A DNA stretch of 64,000 nt from Bradyrhizobium valentinum (GCF_001440405.1 NZ_LLXX01000119.1:158692-222691), one strand, 5' to 3'; shown: positions 44,463-55,189, numbered from the stretch's first letter. The notes: generated from the letters alone by a model not told the origin. A program made the numbers and translations.

Positions 44463-46027
44463 TCAGGATCGCATTGGGAGTGTCATTGGCATTGGGCATC
44501 GCGGGTCCGGCATCGGCCCAGACGCTCAACCTGATGAAGGGAATCGACGCGCCGCATTACGATGCGCAACGCACGACCTGGGGGCCGACCTCCGATATCG
44601 TCAACATGTTCCAGGACACGCTGGTGGCGCTCGACTGGGACGGCCGCACGCCGGTTCCCTATCTCGCCAAGTCATGGACGATCAGCGAGGACGGCAGGAC
44701 CTATACGTTCAAGCTGCGCGACGACGTGTCGTTCTGCAGCGGCAAGAAATTCACCGCCGATGACGTCGTCTACAGCTTCAAGCGGCTCAAGGATCCCGCG
44801 ATCAAGGCGCCCTATGCCTGGCGCGCCGGCAACATCAAGGAGCTGCGCGCGACTGATCCCTACACCGTCGAATATGAGCTCGACGAGCCCTACTCCGAAC
44901 TGCTGCTGCAGCTCACCATGTTCACCAACGTCATCCACAACAAGGAGAGCGTCGAAGCGCTTGGCAAGGATTACGGCATCAAGGGCGCCGACGGCACCGG
45001 ACCCTGGTGTTTCGAGAGCTGGCAGCCGCGCACCGAAATCGTGCTCAAGCGCCACGACGCCTACCGATGGGGCCCCTCGATGTACAAGAACAAGGGCCCG
45101 GTAAAATTCGAAAAGCTCAGCGTCAAGATCATGCCCGAAGAGTCCAGCCGCGTCGCGGCGATGATGGCCGGGCAGTTCGATATCACCCATCAGTTCCCGC
45201 CGCAGTTCATCGCCCAGGCCAAGACTGCGCCGATGCTGCATGTCACCGAAGCGAAGCCGAATTTTCAGTTGCTCTATTTCGGCTTCAAGACGACGCGGCC
45301 GATGGTGGCGGACCGGCGCGTGCGCGAGGCGATGAGCATCGCCATCAACCGCGCGGAGATCGCCAAGGGCGTCCTGCTCGGCAATGCCGATCCGGCTTTC
45401 ACCATCGTCGATTCCGACGCGCTCGATTTCGACGCCAACACCAAGGGAATCGTGAAGGAGGACATCGAACGTGCCAAGTCGCTGCTCGATGAAGCCGGCT
45501 GGAAGATGGGCAGCGACGGCGTCCGTGAGAAGGACGGCATCAAGCTGCAGCCCAAGGTCTACTACACCCAGGCCGGCAACACGCCACGCGTCGCCGAAGC
45601 GATCCAGGGTTATCTGCGCCGCATCGGCGTGCAGTGGCAGCTCCAGCCCTGGGACTCCACGATTGCCTCAGCGAAGATGGCCGAGCAGGACTACGAAATC
45701 TGGTCGGTGACGGTGCCATATCTGTCGGCCGGCGACCTCATGAACATTTACTTCGACTCGCGCAACATCCCGACCCCCAACCGGATGAACTGGAAGGACG
45801 CCGAGACCGACGAGTGGCTCAAGCAAGGCCGCTCGGCGCTGACCGAGGCCGAGCGCGCCAAATATTACGCGATGGTGCAGCAAAAGGTGATGCGCGAACA
45901 CCTCTGGATGCCCGTGCTCAACATCAACATGAACCAGGTGGCCAACAAGAAGATCACCGATGCCAGGCCGCACATGATCTACCAGAACACCTTCTACAAA
46001 GGCCTGGACGTGTCGCGCCAGAAATAA
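44459..46027 (+). CDS. ABC transporter substrate-binding protein, family 5 (paralog 1)
   Basis: A 522-residue periplasmic receptor. The start at 44459 overlaps the permease stop and gives a signal peptide (MIRIALGVSLALGIAGPASAQ). Signature region: [45 protein letters not shown]; also [25 protein letters not shown], in which a Cys pair (SFCSG and PWCFE) may form a disulfide. It is highly similar along its whole length to the next gene (roughly three quarters identical by eye), so the pair arose by tandem duplication. Confidence 0.94.
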   Translation: MIRIALGVSLALGIAGPASAQTLNLMKGIDAPHYDAQRTTWGPTSDIVNMFQDTLVALDWDGRTPVPYLAKSWTISEDGRTYTFKLRDDVSFCSGKKFTADDVVYSFKRLKDPAIKAPYAWRAGNIKELRATDPYTVEYELDEPYSELLLQLTMFTNVIHNKESVEALGKDYGIKGADGTGPWCFESWQPRTEIVLKRHDAYRWGPSMYKNKGPVKFEKLSVKIMPEESSRVAAMMAGQFDITHQFPPQFIAQAKTAPMLHVTEAKPNFQLLYFGFKTTRPMVADRRVREAMSIAINRAEIAKGVLLGNADPAFTIVDSDALDFDANTKGIVKEDIERAKSLLDEAGWKMGSDGVREKDGIKLQPKVYYTQAGNTPRVAEAIQGYLRRIGVQWQLQPWDSTIASAKMAEQDYEIWSVTVPYLSAGDLMNIYFDSRNIPTPNRMNWKDAETDEWLKQGRSALTEAERAKYYAMVQQKVMREHLWMPVLNINMNQVANKKITDARPHMIYQNTFYKGLDVSRQK

Positions 46028-46043
46028 CAAAAGGAGGAACATA

Positions 46044-47615
46044 ATGCGCAGCATTTTGACGGGCATTGCAGCGCTGCTCGGAGCGGTCGGAATAGGGACG
46101 GCCGCCGAGGCGCAGACCTTACGGGTGATGAAGTCGCTGGACGCGCCGCATTACGACGGCCAGCGCACGACCTGGTCGCCGACGTCTGACATCGTCAACA
46201 TGTTCCAGGATACGCTGGTGGCGCTCGACTGGGACGGCAAGACGGCGATCCCCTACCTCGCCAAGTCGTGGACGATCAGCGAGGACGGCAGAACCTATAC
46301 CTTCAAGCTGCGCGACGACGTCACGTTCTGCAGCGGCAAGAAGTTCACCGCCGCCGACGTCATCTACAGCTTCAAGCGGCTGAAGGATCCCGAAACCAAG
46401 GCGCCCTATGCCTGGCGCGCCGGCGACATCAAGGAGCTGCGTGCGCCCGATCCGTATACCGTCGAGTACGAGCTCAACGAGCCCTACTCCGAACTGCTGC
46501 TGCAGCTCACCATGTATACCAACGCGATCCACAACAAGGAGAGCGTGGAGACGCTGGGCAAGGATTACGGCATCAAGGGAATCGACGGCACCGGGCCATG
46601 GTGCTTCGAGAGCTGGCAGCCGCGCACGGAAATCGTGCTGAAGCGCCACGACGCCTACAAATGGGGCCCCTCGATGTACAAGAACAAGGGCCCGGTGAAA
46701 TTCGAGAAGCTCAGCATCAAGATCGTGCCGGAGGACGCCAGCCGCGTCGCCGCCATCATGGGCGGTCAGTTCGACCTCACCCACCAGGTTCCGCTGCAGT
46801 TCATCCAGCAGGTCAAAGCTGCGCCCAACCTGACCGTCCAGGAAGCCAAGCCGAACTTCCAGCTCATGTATTACGGCTACAAGATCACGCGTCCGATGGT
46901 ATCAGACAAGCGCGTGCGCGAGGCGATGAACATCGCCATCAACCGCGCTGACATCGTGAAGGGCGTCATGCTGGGCAACGCCGAGCCGGCGCTCACCTTC
47001 GTCGATCCCAAGGCGCTCGACTTCGCCGAGAAAACCAAGGGCGTCATCAAGGAAGACGTCGAACGCGCCAAAAAGCTCTTGGACGAAGCCGGCTGGAAGG
47101 TCGGGGCCGACGGCATCCGTGAGAAGGACGGCGTCAAGCTGGCACCGCGTGTCCTGTTCACGCAGGTCACCTACTTCCCGCGCGTTTCTGAGGCCATTCA
47201 AGGCTACATGCGCAAGATCGGCGTCGACTGGAAGATCGTGGGCTTCGACTCCACGATTGCGCCTGCCGAGATGGGCAAGCAGGACTACGAGTTGTGGACC
47301 GTGACGGTGCCTTACCTGTCGGCAGGCGAGTTGATGAACATCTATTTCAACTCGAAGAACGTTCCCACCCCCAACCGCATGAACTGGAAGGACGACGAGA
47401 CCGATGAATGGCTGCGCGCCGGCCGCGCCGCGTTGACGGATGCCGAGCGTGCGCTCAACTACGCCCGCGTGCAGGAGAAGGTGATGAACGAGCATCTGTG
47501 GATGCCGGTGATGAACGTCGCCATGTACACGACGAGTTCGAAGAAGCTGAAGGATGTGCGGCCGCATATGCTCTATCAAAACACCTTCTACAAGGGCTTG
47601 GATTACTCGTTCTAA
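46044..47615 (+). CDS. ABC transporter substrate-binding protein, family 5 (paralog 2)
   Basis: A 523-residue receptor with a signal peptide ([24 protein letters not shown]) and its own strong AAGGAGG site at 46031-46037, which suggests higher translation than paralog 1. The mature sequence follows paralog 1 closely (same Cys pair, same [34 protein letters not shown] architecture); differences cluster in [40 protein letters not shown] and the region after EKDGVKL, where ligand specificity may have shifted. The stop overlaps the start of the ATPase gene by one base. Confidence 0.94.
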   Translation: MRSILTGIAALLGAVGIGTAAEAQTLRVMKSLDAPHYDGQRTTWSPTSDIVNMFQDTLVALDWDGKTAIPYLAKSWTISEDGRTYTFKLRDDVTFCSGKKFTAADVIYSFKRLKDPETKAPYAWRAGDIKELRAPDPYTVEYELNEPYSELLLQLTMYTNAIHNKESVETLGKDYGIKGIDGTGPWCFESWQPRTEIVLKRHDAYKWGPSMYKNKGPVKFEKLSIKIVPEDASRVAAIMGGQFDLTHQVPLQFIQQVKAAPNLTVQEAKPNFQLMYYGYKITRPMVSDKRVREAMNIAINRADIVKGVMLGNAEPALTFVDPKALDFAEKTKGVIKEDVERAKKLLDEAGWKVGADGIREKDGVKLAPRVLFTQVTYFPRVSEAIQGYMRKIGVDWKIVGFDSTIAPAEMGKQDYELWTVTVPYLSAGELMNIYFNSKNVPTPNRMNWKDDETDEWLRAGRAALTDAERALNYARVQEKVMNEHLWMPVMNVAMYTTSSKKLKDVRPHMLYQNTFYKGLDYSF

Positions 47616-48595
47616 TGGACAATCTTCTCGAGGTTCGCGGCCTGAAGACCCACTTCGCGACGGATCGCGGACTGTTCCGCGCCGTTGACGGCATCAGCTT
47701 CAGCGTTCCCCGGGGACGCACGATCGGCCTGGTCGGCGAGTCCGGCTGTGGCAAGAGCGTGACGTCGCTGTCGGTGATGGGCCTGGTGCCGAGCCCGCCG
47801 GGCAAGGTCGAGGCCGAGGCGGTGCTGTTCGGCAACCGCGACGTGCTGCGGCTTTCGGCCGATGAGCGCCGCAGGCTGCGCGGCGGCAAGATGTCGATGA
47901 TCTTCCAGGAGCCGATGACCTCGCTCAACCCGGTCCACACCGTGGGCCAGCAGATCATCGAGGCGATCCTGGCCCACACCACGATGTCGCCGCGCGCCGC
48001 CAAGGCGCGCGCGATCGAAATGCTCGAGCTGGTGCGGATCCCCTCGCCAGCGCAGCGCATCGATGATTATCCGCACAACATGTCGGGCGGCATGCGCCAG
48101 CGCGTCATGATTGCGATGGCGCTGAGTTGCGAGCCGGCGCTGTTGATCGCCGACGAACCGACGACGGCGCTCGACGTCACCATTCAGGCCCAGATCCTCG
48201 ACCTCCTGAGCGACCTGCAGCAGCGGCTCGGCATGGCCATCCTGATCATCACCCATGATCTTGGCGTCATCGCCGAGGTCGCCGACCAGGTGCTGGTGAT
48301 GTATGCCGGCCGCATCGTCGAGAGCGCCGACGTCAAGGACCTGTTCGCCGACCCGCAGCATCCCTATACGATCGGCCTGCTCGGTTCGATCCCGCGCATC
48401 GACGTCGACCGCAAGCGTCTCGCCACCATCGAAGGCACGGTGCCCAGTCCGAACAACCAGCCGGCGGGCTGTCGCTTCGCGCCGCGCTGTCCGTTCGCGG
48501 ACCAGCGCTGCAGGCTTGATCCGCCGCCGTTGCGCGATATTGCGCCGGGCCACCAGGTGGCGTGCTGGAAGGCGCCGGTCGAGGTGACGTCATGA
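47615..48595 (+). CDS. ABC transporter ATP-binding protein, DppD type
   Basis: A 326-residue ATPase with Walker [13 protein letters not shown], signature [16 protein letters not shown] and Walker [13 protein letters not shown], followed by the C-terminal oligopeptide-family extension carrying a Cys cluster ([16 protein letters not shown]) that in some homologues binds an Fe-S cluster. It starts at 47615, TAATG overlapping the receptor stop. A longer upstream frame is a shadow of the receptor gene. Confidence 0.95.
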   Translation: MDNLLEVRGLKTHFATDRGLFRAVDGISFSVPRGRTIGLVGESGCGKSVTSLSVMGLVPSPPGKVEAEAVLFGNRDVLRLSADERRRLRGGKMSMIFQEPMTSLNPVHTVGQQIIEAILAHTTMSPRAAKARAIEMLELVRIPSPAQRIDDYPHNMSGGMRQRVMIAMALSCEPALLIADEPTTALDVTIQAQILDLLSDLQQRLGMAILIITHDLGVIAEVADQVLVMYAGRIVESADVKDLFADPQHPYTIGLLGSIPRIDVDRKRLATIEGTVPSPNNQPAGCRFAPRCPFADQRCRLDPPPLRDIAPGHQVACWKAPVEVTS

Positions 48596-49671
48596 GCGAT
48601 GCCCCGGTTCTTCAGGTCGACCGCCTGGTCAAGCATTTCGCGGTCACGCGCGGGCTCATCCGCCGCAAGGTGATCGGGCTCGTGCGCGCCGTCGAAGATG
48701 TGACTTTCGAGATCGCCCGCGGCGAGACGCTGGCGCTGGTGGGTGAATCAGGCTGCGGCAAGTCGACCACCGGACGTCTGATATTGCGTTTGATGGACCC
48801 GACGTCTGGCTCGGTGCGTTTCAAGGGCCAGGAGATCGCGAATCTCGACAAGAATTCGCTGCGCCGGATGCGCCGGCACATGCAGATCATCTTCCAGGAT
48901 CCCTACGCCTCCCTCAATCCGCGCATGACGGTCGGCGAGATCCTGGCCGAGCCGCTGCGGGTCCACGAGATCGGCGACGACGCATCGCGCGAGGCGCGCG
49001 GCCGCGAGCTCCTGGAAATCGTCGGCCTACTGCCCGAACATGCGAGGCGCTATCCGCACCAGTTCTCGGGCGGGCAACGGCAGCGCATCGGCATTGCGCG
49101 TGCGCTCGCCGCCAATCCCGACCTGATCGTCTGCGACGAGCCGGTGTCGGCGCTGGACGTCTCGATCCAGGCGCAAATCGTCAACCTCTTGCAGAATCTA
49201 CAGCAGCGCTTCGGCCTCTCCTATTTGTTCATTGCCCATGATCTTGCCGTGGTGAAGCACATCAGCGATCGCGTCGCGGTGATGTATTTGGGCAAGCTGG
49301 TCGAGATCGCGGACAAGAAAACGCTCTACGACCGGCCGTTGCACCCGTATACCCAGGCGCTGCTGGCGGCGATCCCAAAACCTGATCCTGCCTTGCGCAC
49401 CAAACGCGTCATGCTGCAGGGCGACGTGCCGAGCCCGTTCAGGCCACCGACCGGCTGCCGCTTCCACACCCGCTGCCCACATGCGCAGCCACGCTGCTCG
49501 GCCGAGGAGCCGGCGCTGCGCGAGGCTGCACCCGGCCACCGCGTGGCCTGTCATTTTTTTGAATCGCTGCCCATCCCCACCATCATCGCGCGGGCCGGCC
49601 TCGCCAACGGCAAATTCGCGGAGCGGCTGGCGGCCTTTGAGGCCGCCAAGCAGGCGCGAGTGCCGGGCTGA
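48592..49671 (+). CDS. ABC transporter ATP-binding protein, DppF type
   Basis: A 359-residue ATPase with Walker [14 protein letters not shown], signature [16 protein letters not shown], Walker [13 protein letters not shown] and the [16 protein letters not shown] cysteine cluster. The start at 48592 overlaps the stop of the previous ATPase gene. The C-terminal ~30 residues after the CHFFE motif ([26 protein letters not shown]) are an extra tail not usual in DppF, predicted helical. Last gene of the operon. Confidence 0.95.
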   Translation: MSDAPVLQVDRLVKHFAVTRGLIRRKVIGLVRAVEDVTFEIARGETLALVGESGCGKSTTGRLILRLMDPTSGSVRFKGQEIANLDKNSLRRMRRHMQIIFQDPYASLNPRMTVGEILAEPLRVHEIGDDASREARGRELLEIVGLLPEHARRYPHQFSGGQRQRIGIARALAANPDLIVCDEPVSALDVSIQAQIVNLLQNLQQRFGLSYLFIAHDLAVVKHISDRVAVMYLGKLVEIADKKTLYDRPLHPYTQALLAAIPKPDPALRTKRVMLQGDVPSPFRPPTGCRFHTRCPHAQPRCSAEEPALREAAPGHRVACHFFESLPIPTIIARAGLANGKFAERLAAFEAAKQARVPG

Positions 49672-49761
49672 GCCGGAGCGGGTTGGGAAGGCCCAGGCAC
49701 AAAATTGCGAAAACAACCCCATGCAAAGTAGAATGGGGCCCTGCGCGCAGCACTTCCCGCC

Positions 49762-50955
49762 CTACCCGATGTGTTCGATGGCGCGGATGGCGCCGCGCAG
49801 TTCGGCGAGCCCGCGCAGCCGGCCGATCGCGGTGTAGCCGGGATTGGTGCGCTTGGTTTCCGCGAGATCATCGAGCATGCGATGGCCATGATCGGGCCGG
49901 AACACGATTCTGTCGCTCGACGAACGCTTGCGGTTCTCGGCAAGCAACGCCTTGAGCACTGCGATCATGTCGACGTCGCCGTCGAGATGATCGGATTCGA
50001 AGAACGACAGGCCGTCGGCTTCGCGCTTGGTGGCGCGTAAGTGCGCAAAACCGATCCGCGGCGCGAAGCGTTTTGCCATCGCCGGCAGATCGTTCTCCGC
50101 GCGCACGCCGAGCGATCCCGTGCAGAAACAGATGCCGTTGGCCTTCGATGGAACCGCATCGAACAGCGCCTGATAATCCTCCGCCGATGAGGCGATGCGC
50201 GGCAGGCCGAACAGCGGGCGCGGCGGGTCGTCCGGGTGCAGCGTCAGCGTCACGCCGAGTTGCTCGGCGACCGGTGTCACTCGCGCGAGGAATTCGCTGA
50301 GGTGCTGGCGCAGCACCGCGGAATCGATGCCGCGATATTGCTGCAAGCGGTCGCGGAACTGCGGGATCGTCAGCGGATCAGTCGTGGAGCCCGGCAGCGC
50401 GCTGGCAATATTGGTGACGAGGACATCGATATCGGCCTGCGTCATTCTCGAATAGACCTCTTTGGCGCGGCGCTGCGCGGCCTCGGAATATTCAGCCGGC
50501 GCTTCCGGCCGCTGCAGGACATGCAGATCAAATGCCGCGAACCGTTCCTGGTCGAAGCGCATCGCCTTCGCGCCGTTCGGCAGCTCCCATTCCAGATTGG
50601 TGCGGCACCAGTCCACAACCGGCATGAAATTGTAGCAGATGATCTTGATGCCGGCGGCAGCCACCGCCTCGAGGCTCGCGATCCACGCTTCGATCGAGCG
50701 CGTCGCGCCACCCCCGAGCCGCTTGACGTCGTCGGGGATCGGAATCGATTCCACCACCGACCAGGTCAGCGGCGAGCGGCCGGGCTGGCTGTTCTCGATC
50801 AGGTTCTTGCGCTCTTCGACAGCCGCACGGGTCCAGGCTTCGCCGATCGGCACCTGATGCAGCGCCGTCACCACGTCGGTCGCGCCAGCCTGACGGATAT
50901 CGTCGAGCGATACGGGATCATTCGGCCCGTACCACCGCCATCCCTGCAGCATCAT
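49762..50955 (-). CDS. uxuA: Mannonate dehydratase
   Basis: A 397-residue TIM-barrel enzyme that dehydrates D-mannonate to 2-keto-3-deoxygluconate. Start 50955 (MMLQGWRWYGPNDPVSLDDIRQAGA) follows GAGGAGGTCTCGC. Other UxuA landmarks are ALHQVPIGEAW, WSVVESIPI, IICYNFMPVVDW, LTLHPDDPP (His ligand), CFCTGSLGVRAEND and HLRATKREADGLSFFESDHLDGD, ending RPDHGHRMLDD. It is the last gene of the leftward hexuronate operon, 28 bp after the idonate-dehydrogenase-like gene. Confidence 0.96.
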   Translation of the reverse strand: MMLQGWRWYGPNDPVSLDDIRQAGATDVVTALHQVPIGEAWTRAAVEERKNLIENSQPGRSPLTWSVVESIPIPDDVKRLGGGATRSIEAWIASLEAVAAAGIKIICYNFMPVVDWCRTNLEWELPNGAKAMRFDQERFAAFDLHVLQRPEAPAEYSEAAQRRAKEVYSRMTQADIDVLVTNIASALPGSTTDPLTIPQFRDRLQQYRGIDSAVLRQHLSEFLARVTPVAEQLGVTLTLHPDDPPRPLFGLPRIASSAEDYQALFDAVPSKANGICFCTGSLGVRAENDLPAMAKRFAPRIGFAHLRATKREADGLSFFESDHLDGDVDMIAVLKALLAENRKRSSSDRIVFRPDHGHRMLDDLAETKRTNPGYTAIGRLRGLAELRGAIRAIEHIG

Positions 50956-50983
50956 GCGAGACCTCCTCAAATGAGCACGGCAA

Positions 50984-52030
50984 TCAAGCCGTCAGCACGA
51001 CCTTGACGCTCTGCGAACGGTCAAGCGCCAGCCGCACCGCGTCGGGCGCGACCGCGAGCGGCCGTTGCGCCGTCACCAGCGACAGCACGTCGACACTGCC
51101 ATCGGCGATCAGTTCGACCGCGGTGAAGAATTCCGCCCCGAAGCGGAACGAGCCACGGAGGTCAATCTCCTTGGCCATCACCGCATTCGCCGGCACCGGG
51201 ATCTGCCCGCCCGGCAGGTTGCCGACCTGAACTACGATACCGCCGCGCCTGACGACGCCGATGGCGCTGGCAAGGCCAGCGGCCGTTCCAGATACTTCGA
51301 ACGCAACGTCGAACGGACGCGCTGCAGCCTCGGCCTTCAGCGCCTGTTCGCCGCCGGAGATATCGACGACATGGTTGGCGCCGAGCCTCGTGGCAAACGC
51401 CAGCGGCGCCGCTGCGATATCGACGACGGTCGTCTCCGCGATTCCTGCGCGCTGCGCCGCCAGCATGGTCAATAGACCAATCGGGCCGGCACCGAACAGC
51501 ACCGCGCGCTTGCCGGTGACGTCCCCCGCGCGGGCGACCGCGTGCAGGCAGACTGCGAGCGGCTCGGCCAACGCCGCCGCCTGATAGGTCACGTGGTCCG
51601 GAATCTTCACGCATTGCGCCGGGATGGCGTCGAAGTAAGACGCAAATCCGCCCTGCATATGCGGTGTCTTCGAGGCGGAACCCATGAAGAAGATGTTCTC
51701 GCAGAGATTGAGCCGGTTCTCGCGGCACGGCTTGCAGTGGCCGCACCAGCGCGACGGATTGACGGCGACGCGATCGCCGACTTTTACGCCGGGCGCGGAA
51801 CCTGCGATCTCGACCACCTCACCCGCAATCTCATGGCCGAGCACCAGCGGCGAGGTCACGACGAAATCGCCGGTGCGGGCATGGCGATAATAATGCATGT
51901 CGGATCCGCAAATGCCGCCGGCGCCGAAGCGAATGCGCACCATGCCTGAGACCAGCGGATCGAGCGGCCGCTCGACCATGCGCAGATCTTCCGGGCCAAA
52001 CAGCGTTGCAGCCAGAGCCATCGATGTCAT
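50984..52030 (-). CDS. idnD: L-idonate 5-dehydrogenase-like zinc alcohol dehydrogenase
   Basis: A 348-residue Zn-MDR. Catalytic zinc ligands lie in GICGSDMHYY and LGHEIAGEV; the structural zinc site is WCGHCKPCRENRLNLC (four Cys). The Rossmann loop is VLFGAGPIGLLTML. It should oxidise a sugar acid such as L-idonate/D-gulonate to a keto acid feeding the same operon. The start overlaps the stop of dctM as ATGA (52027-52030). Confidence 0.88.
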   Translation of the reverse strand: MTSMALAATLFGPEDLRMVERPLDPLVSGMVRIRFGAGGICGSDMHYYRHARTGDFVVTSPLVLGHEIAGEVVEIAGSAPGVKVGDRVAVNPSRWCGHCKPCRENRLNLCENIFFMGSASKTPHMQGGFASYFDAIPAQCVKIPDHVTYQAAALAEPLAVCLHAVARAGDVTGKRAVLFGAGPIGLLTMLAAQRAGIAETTVVDIAAAPLAFATRLGANHVVDISGGEQALKAEAAARPFDVAFEVSGTAAGLASAIGVVRRGGIVVQVGNLPGGQIPVPANAVMAKEIDLRGSFRFGAEFFTAVELIADGSVDVLSLVTAQRPLAVAPDAVRLALDRSQSVKVVLTA

Positions 52031-53433
52031 TTTGAGAGTCCCATGTATTTAGGCAGCCAGAGCGTTAGCTCCGGGATGTAGGTGATGGCGACGAGCGCCA
52101 ACAGAAGCGGCACCAGCCAGGGCAGGATCGCCATGGTCGTGCGCTCGACGGACAGCTTTGCTACCCGCGCCAGCACGAAAAGCACCATGCCGAGCGGCGG
52201 ATGCAGGAGACCGATCATCAGGTTCAGTGTCATGATCAGGCCGAAATGGATCGGGTCAATGCCGAGCTTGAGCACGATCGGCAGCAGGATGGGCACCAGG
52301 ATAGTGATCGCAGCGATGGTGTCGATGAAGCAGCCGACGAACAAGATCAGGATATTCGCCAGCAGCAGGAACACCCATTTGTTCTGGGTGATCCCGAGCA
52401 TCGCATCCGTCAGCGTCTGCGCTGCCTGCGACACCGTCAAGAGCCATGCAAAGATCGAGGCCGCGGTCACGATGAACAGCACCGATGCCGTGGTCTCGAT
52501 GGTGTCGAAGGTCGCCTTGGCAACGGTCTGCAGCGTCATCGAGCGGTAACGCACGAGGCCGAGGAACAGCGACCAGATCACCGCGGCGACCGCGGCTTCG
52601 GTCGGCGTGAACCATCCGAGCGTCATGCCGCCGATCAGGATCACGGGAGCCATCAGCGCCATCACCGCGGAGAAATCGAAATACCAGTCGAGCGCCAAAA
52701 GCGCCACGAGACCGATTCCGACCGCCATGTTCACCGAAAGCCCGGCGACGACCAGCAGCCAAACGACGACCGGGAACGCCAGCACGATCAGGATTTCGAT
52801 CGCGGCCGAACCGATCTGCGGCCAGGAGAACGGCGTATCGCTGCCCCAGCCGTTCTTGTGGGCGAAATAAGCCACGGTCGCCATCATGGCCAACGTCATG
52901 AACACGCCCGGAATCACGCCGCCCAGAAACAACGCGCCGATCGAGACGTTCGCCATCATGCCGTAGATCACGAACGGCAGCGACGGCGGAATGATCGGCC
53001 CGAGCGTCGCGGACGCCGCGGTGACGCCGACGGCAAACTCGGTCGAGTAGCCGTGATCCTTCATCGCCTTGATCTCGATGGTGCCGAGTCCCGCGGCATC
53101 AGCAATGGCGGTGCCGGACATCCCGGAAAAGATCACGGAGCCGACGATATTGACGTGGCCGAGGCCGCCGCGCATCCAGCCCACCAGCGCGACCGCGAAT
53201 TTGTAGATGCGCCCCGTCACGCCCGCGATGTTCATGAGATTGCCGGCCAGAATGAAGAACGGCACCGCGAGCAGCGGAAAGCTTTCGACACCGGCAATCA
53301 TGCGCTGCGCCAGCGTGACATCCGGCGTGATGCCGGTGACGAGAATGTAGACCAGCGACGATACCGCCATCGAAAGCGCGACCGGCAGGCCGACCAGCAT
53401 CAGCAGCAGAAATCCCCCAAGCAGCAGCAGCAT
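52027..53433 (-). CDS. dctM: TRAP transporter large permease (DctM)
   Basis: A 468-residue membrane protein with about 12 spans, beginning MLLLLGGFLLLMLVGLPVALSMAVSSLVYIL. Family segments include FPLLAVPFFILAGNLMNIAG, VIFSGMSGTAIADAAGLG, GVTAASATLGPIIPPSLPFVIYG and LIGLLHPPLGMVLFV. Some members are 420-430 residues; the larger size reflects an inserted hydrophobic segment about residues 200-260. It works with dctQ and dctP and uses the sodium/proton gradient. Confidence 0.95.
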   Translation of the reverse strand: MLLLLGGFLLLMLVGLPVALSMAVSSLVYILVTGITPDVTLAQRMIAGVESFPLLAVPFFILAGNLMNIAGVTGRIYKFAVALVGWMRGGLGHVNIVGSVIFSGMSGTAIADAAGLGTIEIKAMKDHGYSTEFAVGVTAASATLGPIIPPSLPFVIYGMMANVSIGALFLGGVIPGVFMTLAMMATVAYFAHKNGWGSDTPFSWPQIGSAAIEILIVLAFPVVVWLLVVAGLSVNMAVGIGLVALLALDWYFDFSAVMALMAPVILIGGMTLGWFTPTEAAVAAVIWSLFLGLVRYRSMTLQTVAKATFDTIETTASVLFIVTAASIFAWLLTVSQAAQTLTDAMLGITQNKWVFLLLANILILFVGCFIDTIAAITILVPILLPIVLKLGIDPIHFGLIMTLNLMIGLLHPPLGMVLFVLARVAKLSVERTTMAILPWLVPLLLALVAITYIPELTLWLPKYMGLSK

Positions 53434-53437
53434 CGCG

Positions 53438-54016
53438 TCAGCCTTCCGTTCCGTCGAATGCGCCGGGTCGCTCCAGGATCGAATAGCCCCGCCGCCAGTT
53501 TTCGACCGCGATCTGGATCGAGCGTGCGAACATCAGCGCGAAGCCGAGCAGCACGGCGTAGTAGACGAAGCCCTTTTGAAACTTGATCGTCGTCATCCGC
53601 TCATCACCAATGATCTGGATGAATTGCCAGACCAGCTTGATCGCGTAACCAAAGAACGCGATCCGGATGAGATCGATCACGCTCGAAAGCGCGCGCGCCG
53701 GCAAATGCGGCAAGTAACGGAACAGGAGATCGACCTGGATGTGCCGCGACAGCCGCACGCACATCGCCGAGCCGATGAAGACAACGCCGATCAGGCAGTA
53801 GGTCGCAATCTCCTCGGTCCAGGCATAGCTGTCGTTGAGGACATAGCGGGTGAAGAACTGCAGGAAGACGGACAGCGCCATGATCCAGAAGATCACAAGC
53901 GCCAGCCAGTCCTCGGCGGCGTATTGCCCGAGATCGGCACCCTTGGGGACCTCGTCCTCGAAGGTATGGGCGATCTCGTCCGCCGTGATTTGCTTGTGAA
54001 CTTCAACCGTCGACAT
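53438..54016 (-). CDS. dctQ: TRAP transporter small permease (DctQ)
   Basis: A 192-residue protein with four spans (WLALVIFWIMALSVFLQFFTRYVL, ATYCLIGVVFIGSAMCVR, and two near 110-175), the DctQ core DSYAWTEEIATY. An unusually long hydrophilic N-terminus of about 33 residues precedes span 1. It is separated from dctM by 4 bp. Confidence 0.93.
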   Translation of the reverse strand: MSTVEVHKQITADEIAHTFEDEVPKGADLGQYAAEDWLALVIFWIMALSVFLQFFTRYVLNDSYAWTEEIATYCLIGVVFIGSAMCVRLSRHIQVDLLFRYLPHLPARALSSVIDLIRIAFFGYAIKLVWQFIQIIGDERMTTIKFQKGFVYYAVLLGFALMFARSIQIAVENWRRGYSILERPGAFDGTEG

Positions 54017-54038
54017 GCGCTTATTCCCCCGGCTCTCA

Positions 54039-54122
54039 CGTCATTCCGGGGCGGCTCGGAGAGCCGAACCCGGAATCTCGAGATCCCGGGTTCGACGCCG
54101 ACGCGTCGCCCCGGGATGACGA
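54039..54122. repeat. Palindromic intergenic repeat
   Basis: CGTCATTCCGGGGCGGCTC on the left is mirrored by CGCGTCGCCCCGGGATGACG on the right; inside are the second pair GAACCCGGAATCTCGAG and GATCCCGGGTTCG. It sits between dctP and dctQ in the operon and is likely to form an RNA hairpin that keeps dctP mRNA abundant relative to the permeases (inference). Confidence 0.85.
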
Positions 54123-54130
54123 CTTCGTCG

Positions 54131-55108
54131 TCACTTCACCGCCTGGATGCGTTCCCAGTCGGCCTTGCGGTAGTCGAAGCTTTCGAAGCTGACGGTCTTG
54201 AGCACGGTGTCGCGGAACTCAGACTTATTGACCTCGGTTACCGTCAGGCCCTTCTGCTTGAAGAAATCGACCAGCTTGGCTTCGTTGGTCTTGATCTCGG
54301 CGGTCGCCTTCGCCGCCGCTTCCTGCGCGACGTCGGTGAAGATCTTGCGGTCTTCCTCGGACAACTTTTTCCAGAGCGCGCCGGACACCACGGTGTTGAG
54401 ATGATCGACGATGTGGCCGGTCAGCACGATGTGCTTCTGCACTTCGTAGAATTTCTTGGCCTCGATGGTCGTGAGCGGATTTTCCTGGGCTTCAACGGTA
54501 CCGTTCTGCAGGGCGAGATAGACCTCGGCAAACGCAATCGGCGCGGTATTGGCGCCGCAGGCGCGCGGCATCGCGAGATAGGCCGGCACATCAGGCACGC
54601 GAATCTTGAGGCCCTTCATATCGGCGCAGGTCTTGATCGGCTTGTTCGACGAGGTGTGACGAACGCCGTAATAAGTTACCGCCACGATGCGATGGCCGCT
54701 CTTGTCCTCGTAGCCCTTCGTAAGCTCCTTGAAGACGTCGCTCTTGGTATAGGCCAAGAGATGGTCGGCATCGCGGAAAGTATAGGGATAATAGGTCACG
54801 CCGATTGGCGGAAAGCTCTTGGCCGCAAAGCTCGAGCCCGAGATGATCATGTCGACCGAGCCCAGCGCGAGCCCCTGATTGATGTCGGTTTCCTTGCCGA
54901 GCTGCGAGGCCGGATAGACGTCGATCTGGTAACGGCCATTGGTGCGCTTGTTGATTTCACCGGCGGCCCACACGGAAGCGGTATGGAACGGCTCCGAGGT
55001 CTCGTAAACATGGGCCCATTTGAGCTTGGCCTGCGCCACGCTCGACGTGGTCGCGGCCAACAGCGCAGCGGCAGACGCCGCGAATGCAATCGTCAATTTC
55101 TTCAACAC
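54131..55108 (-). CDS. dctP: TRAP transporter solute receptor (DctP)
   Basis: A 325-residue periplasmic receptor. Signal peptide MLKKLTIAFAASAAALLAA with cleavage near VAQA. The mature part begins KLKWAHVYETSEPFHTASVWAAGEINKRTNGRYQIDVYP; the invariant Arg of the family that binds the substrate carboxylate lies in GLKIRVPDVPAYLAM, and NGTVEAQENPLTTIEAKKFYEVQKHI follows. The operon around it (uxuA, idnD, uxuB) points to a sugar-acid ligand such as a hexuronate or idonate. Confidence 0.95.
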   Translation of the reverse strand: MLKKLTIAFAASAAALLAATTSSVAQAKLKWAHVYETSEPFHTASVWAAGEINKRTNGRYQIDVYPASQLGKETDINQGLALGSVDMIISGSSFAAKSFPPIGVTYYPYTFRDADHLLAYTKSDVFKELTKGYEDKSGHRIVAVTYYGVRHTSSNKPIKTCADMKGLKIRVPDVPAYLAMPRACGANTAPIAFAEVYLALQNGTVEAQENPLTTIEAKKFYEVQKHIVLTGHIVDHLNTVVSGALWKKLSEEDRKIFTDVAQEAAAKATAEIKTNEAKLVDFFKQKGLTVTEVNKSEFRDTVLKTVSFESFDYRKADWERIQAVK

Positions 55109-55189
55109 GTGAATTTCCTCCGTTGCTACAATTTGCTTTTGTTACTCAACCGGCCCGGCATTTCCCCGAACCGTTCGAATTCTTCCCGC

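Noticed and set aside
52201-53586. A 461-codon plus-strand frame opposite dctM
   Set aside because: Highly polar, Arg/His/Gln-rich translation typical of antisense frames; dctM is unmistakable on the other strand.
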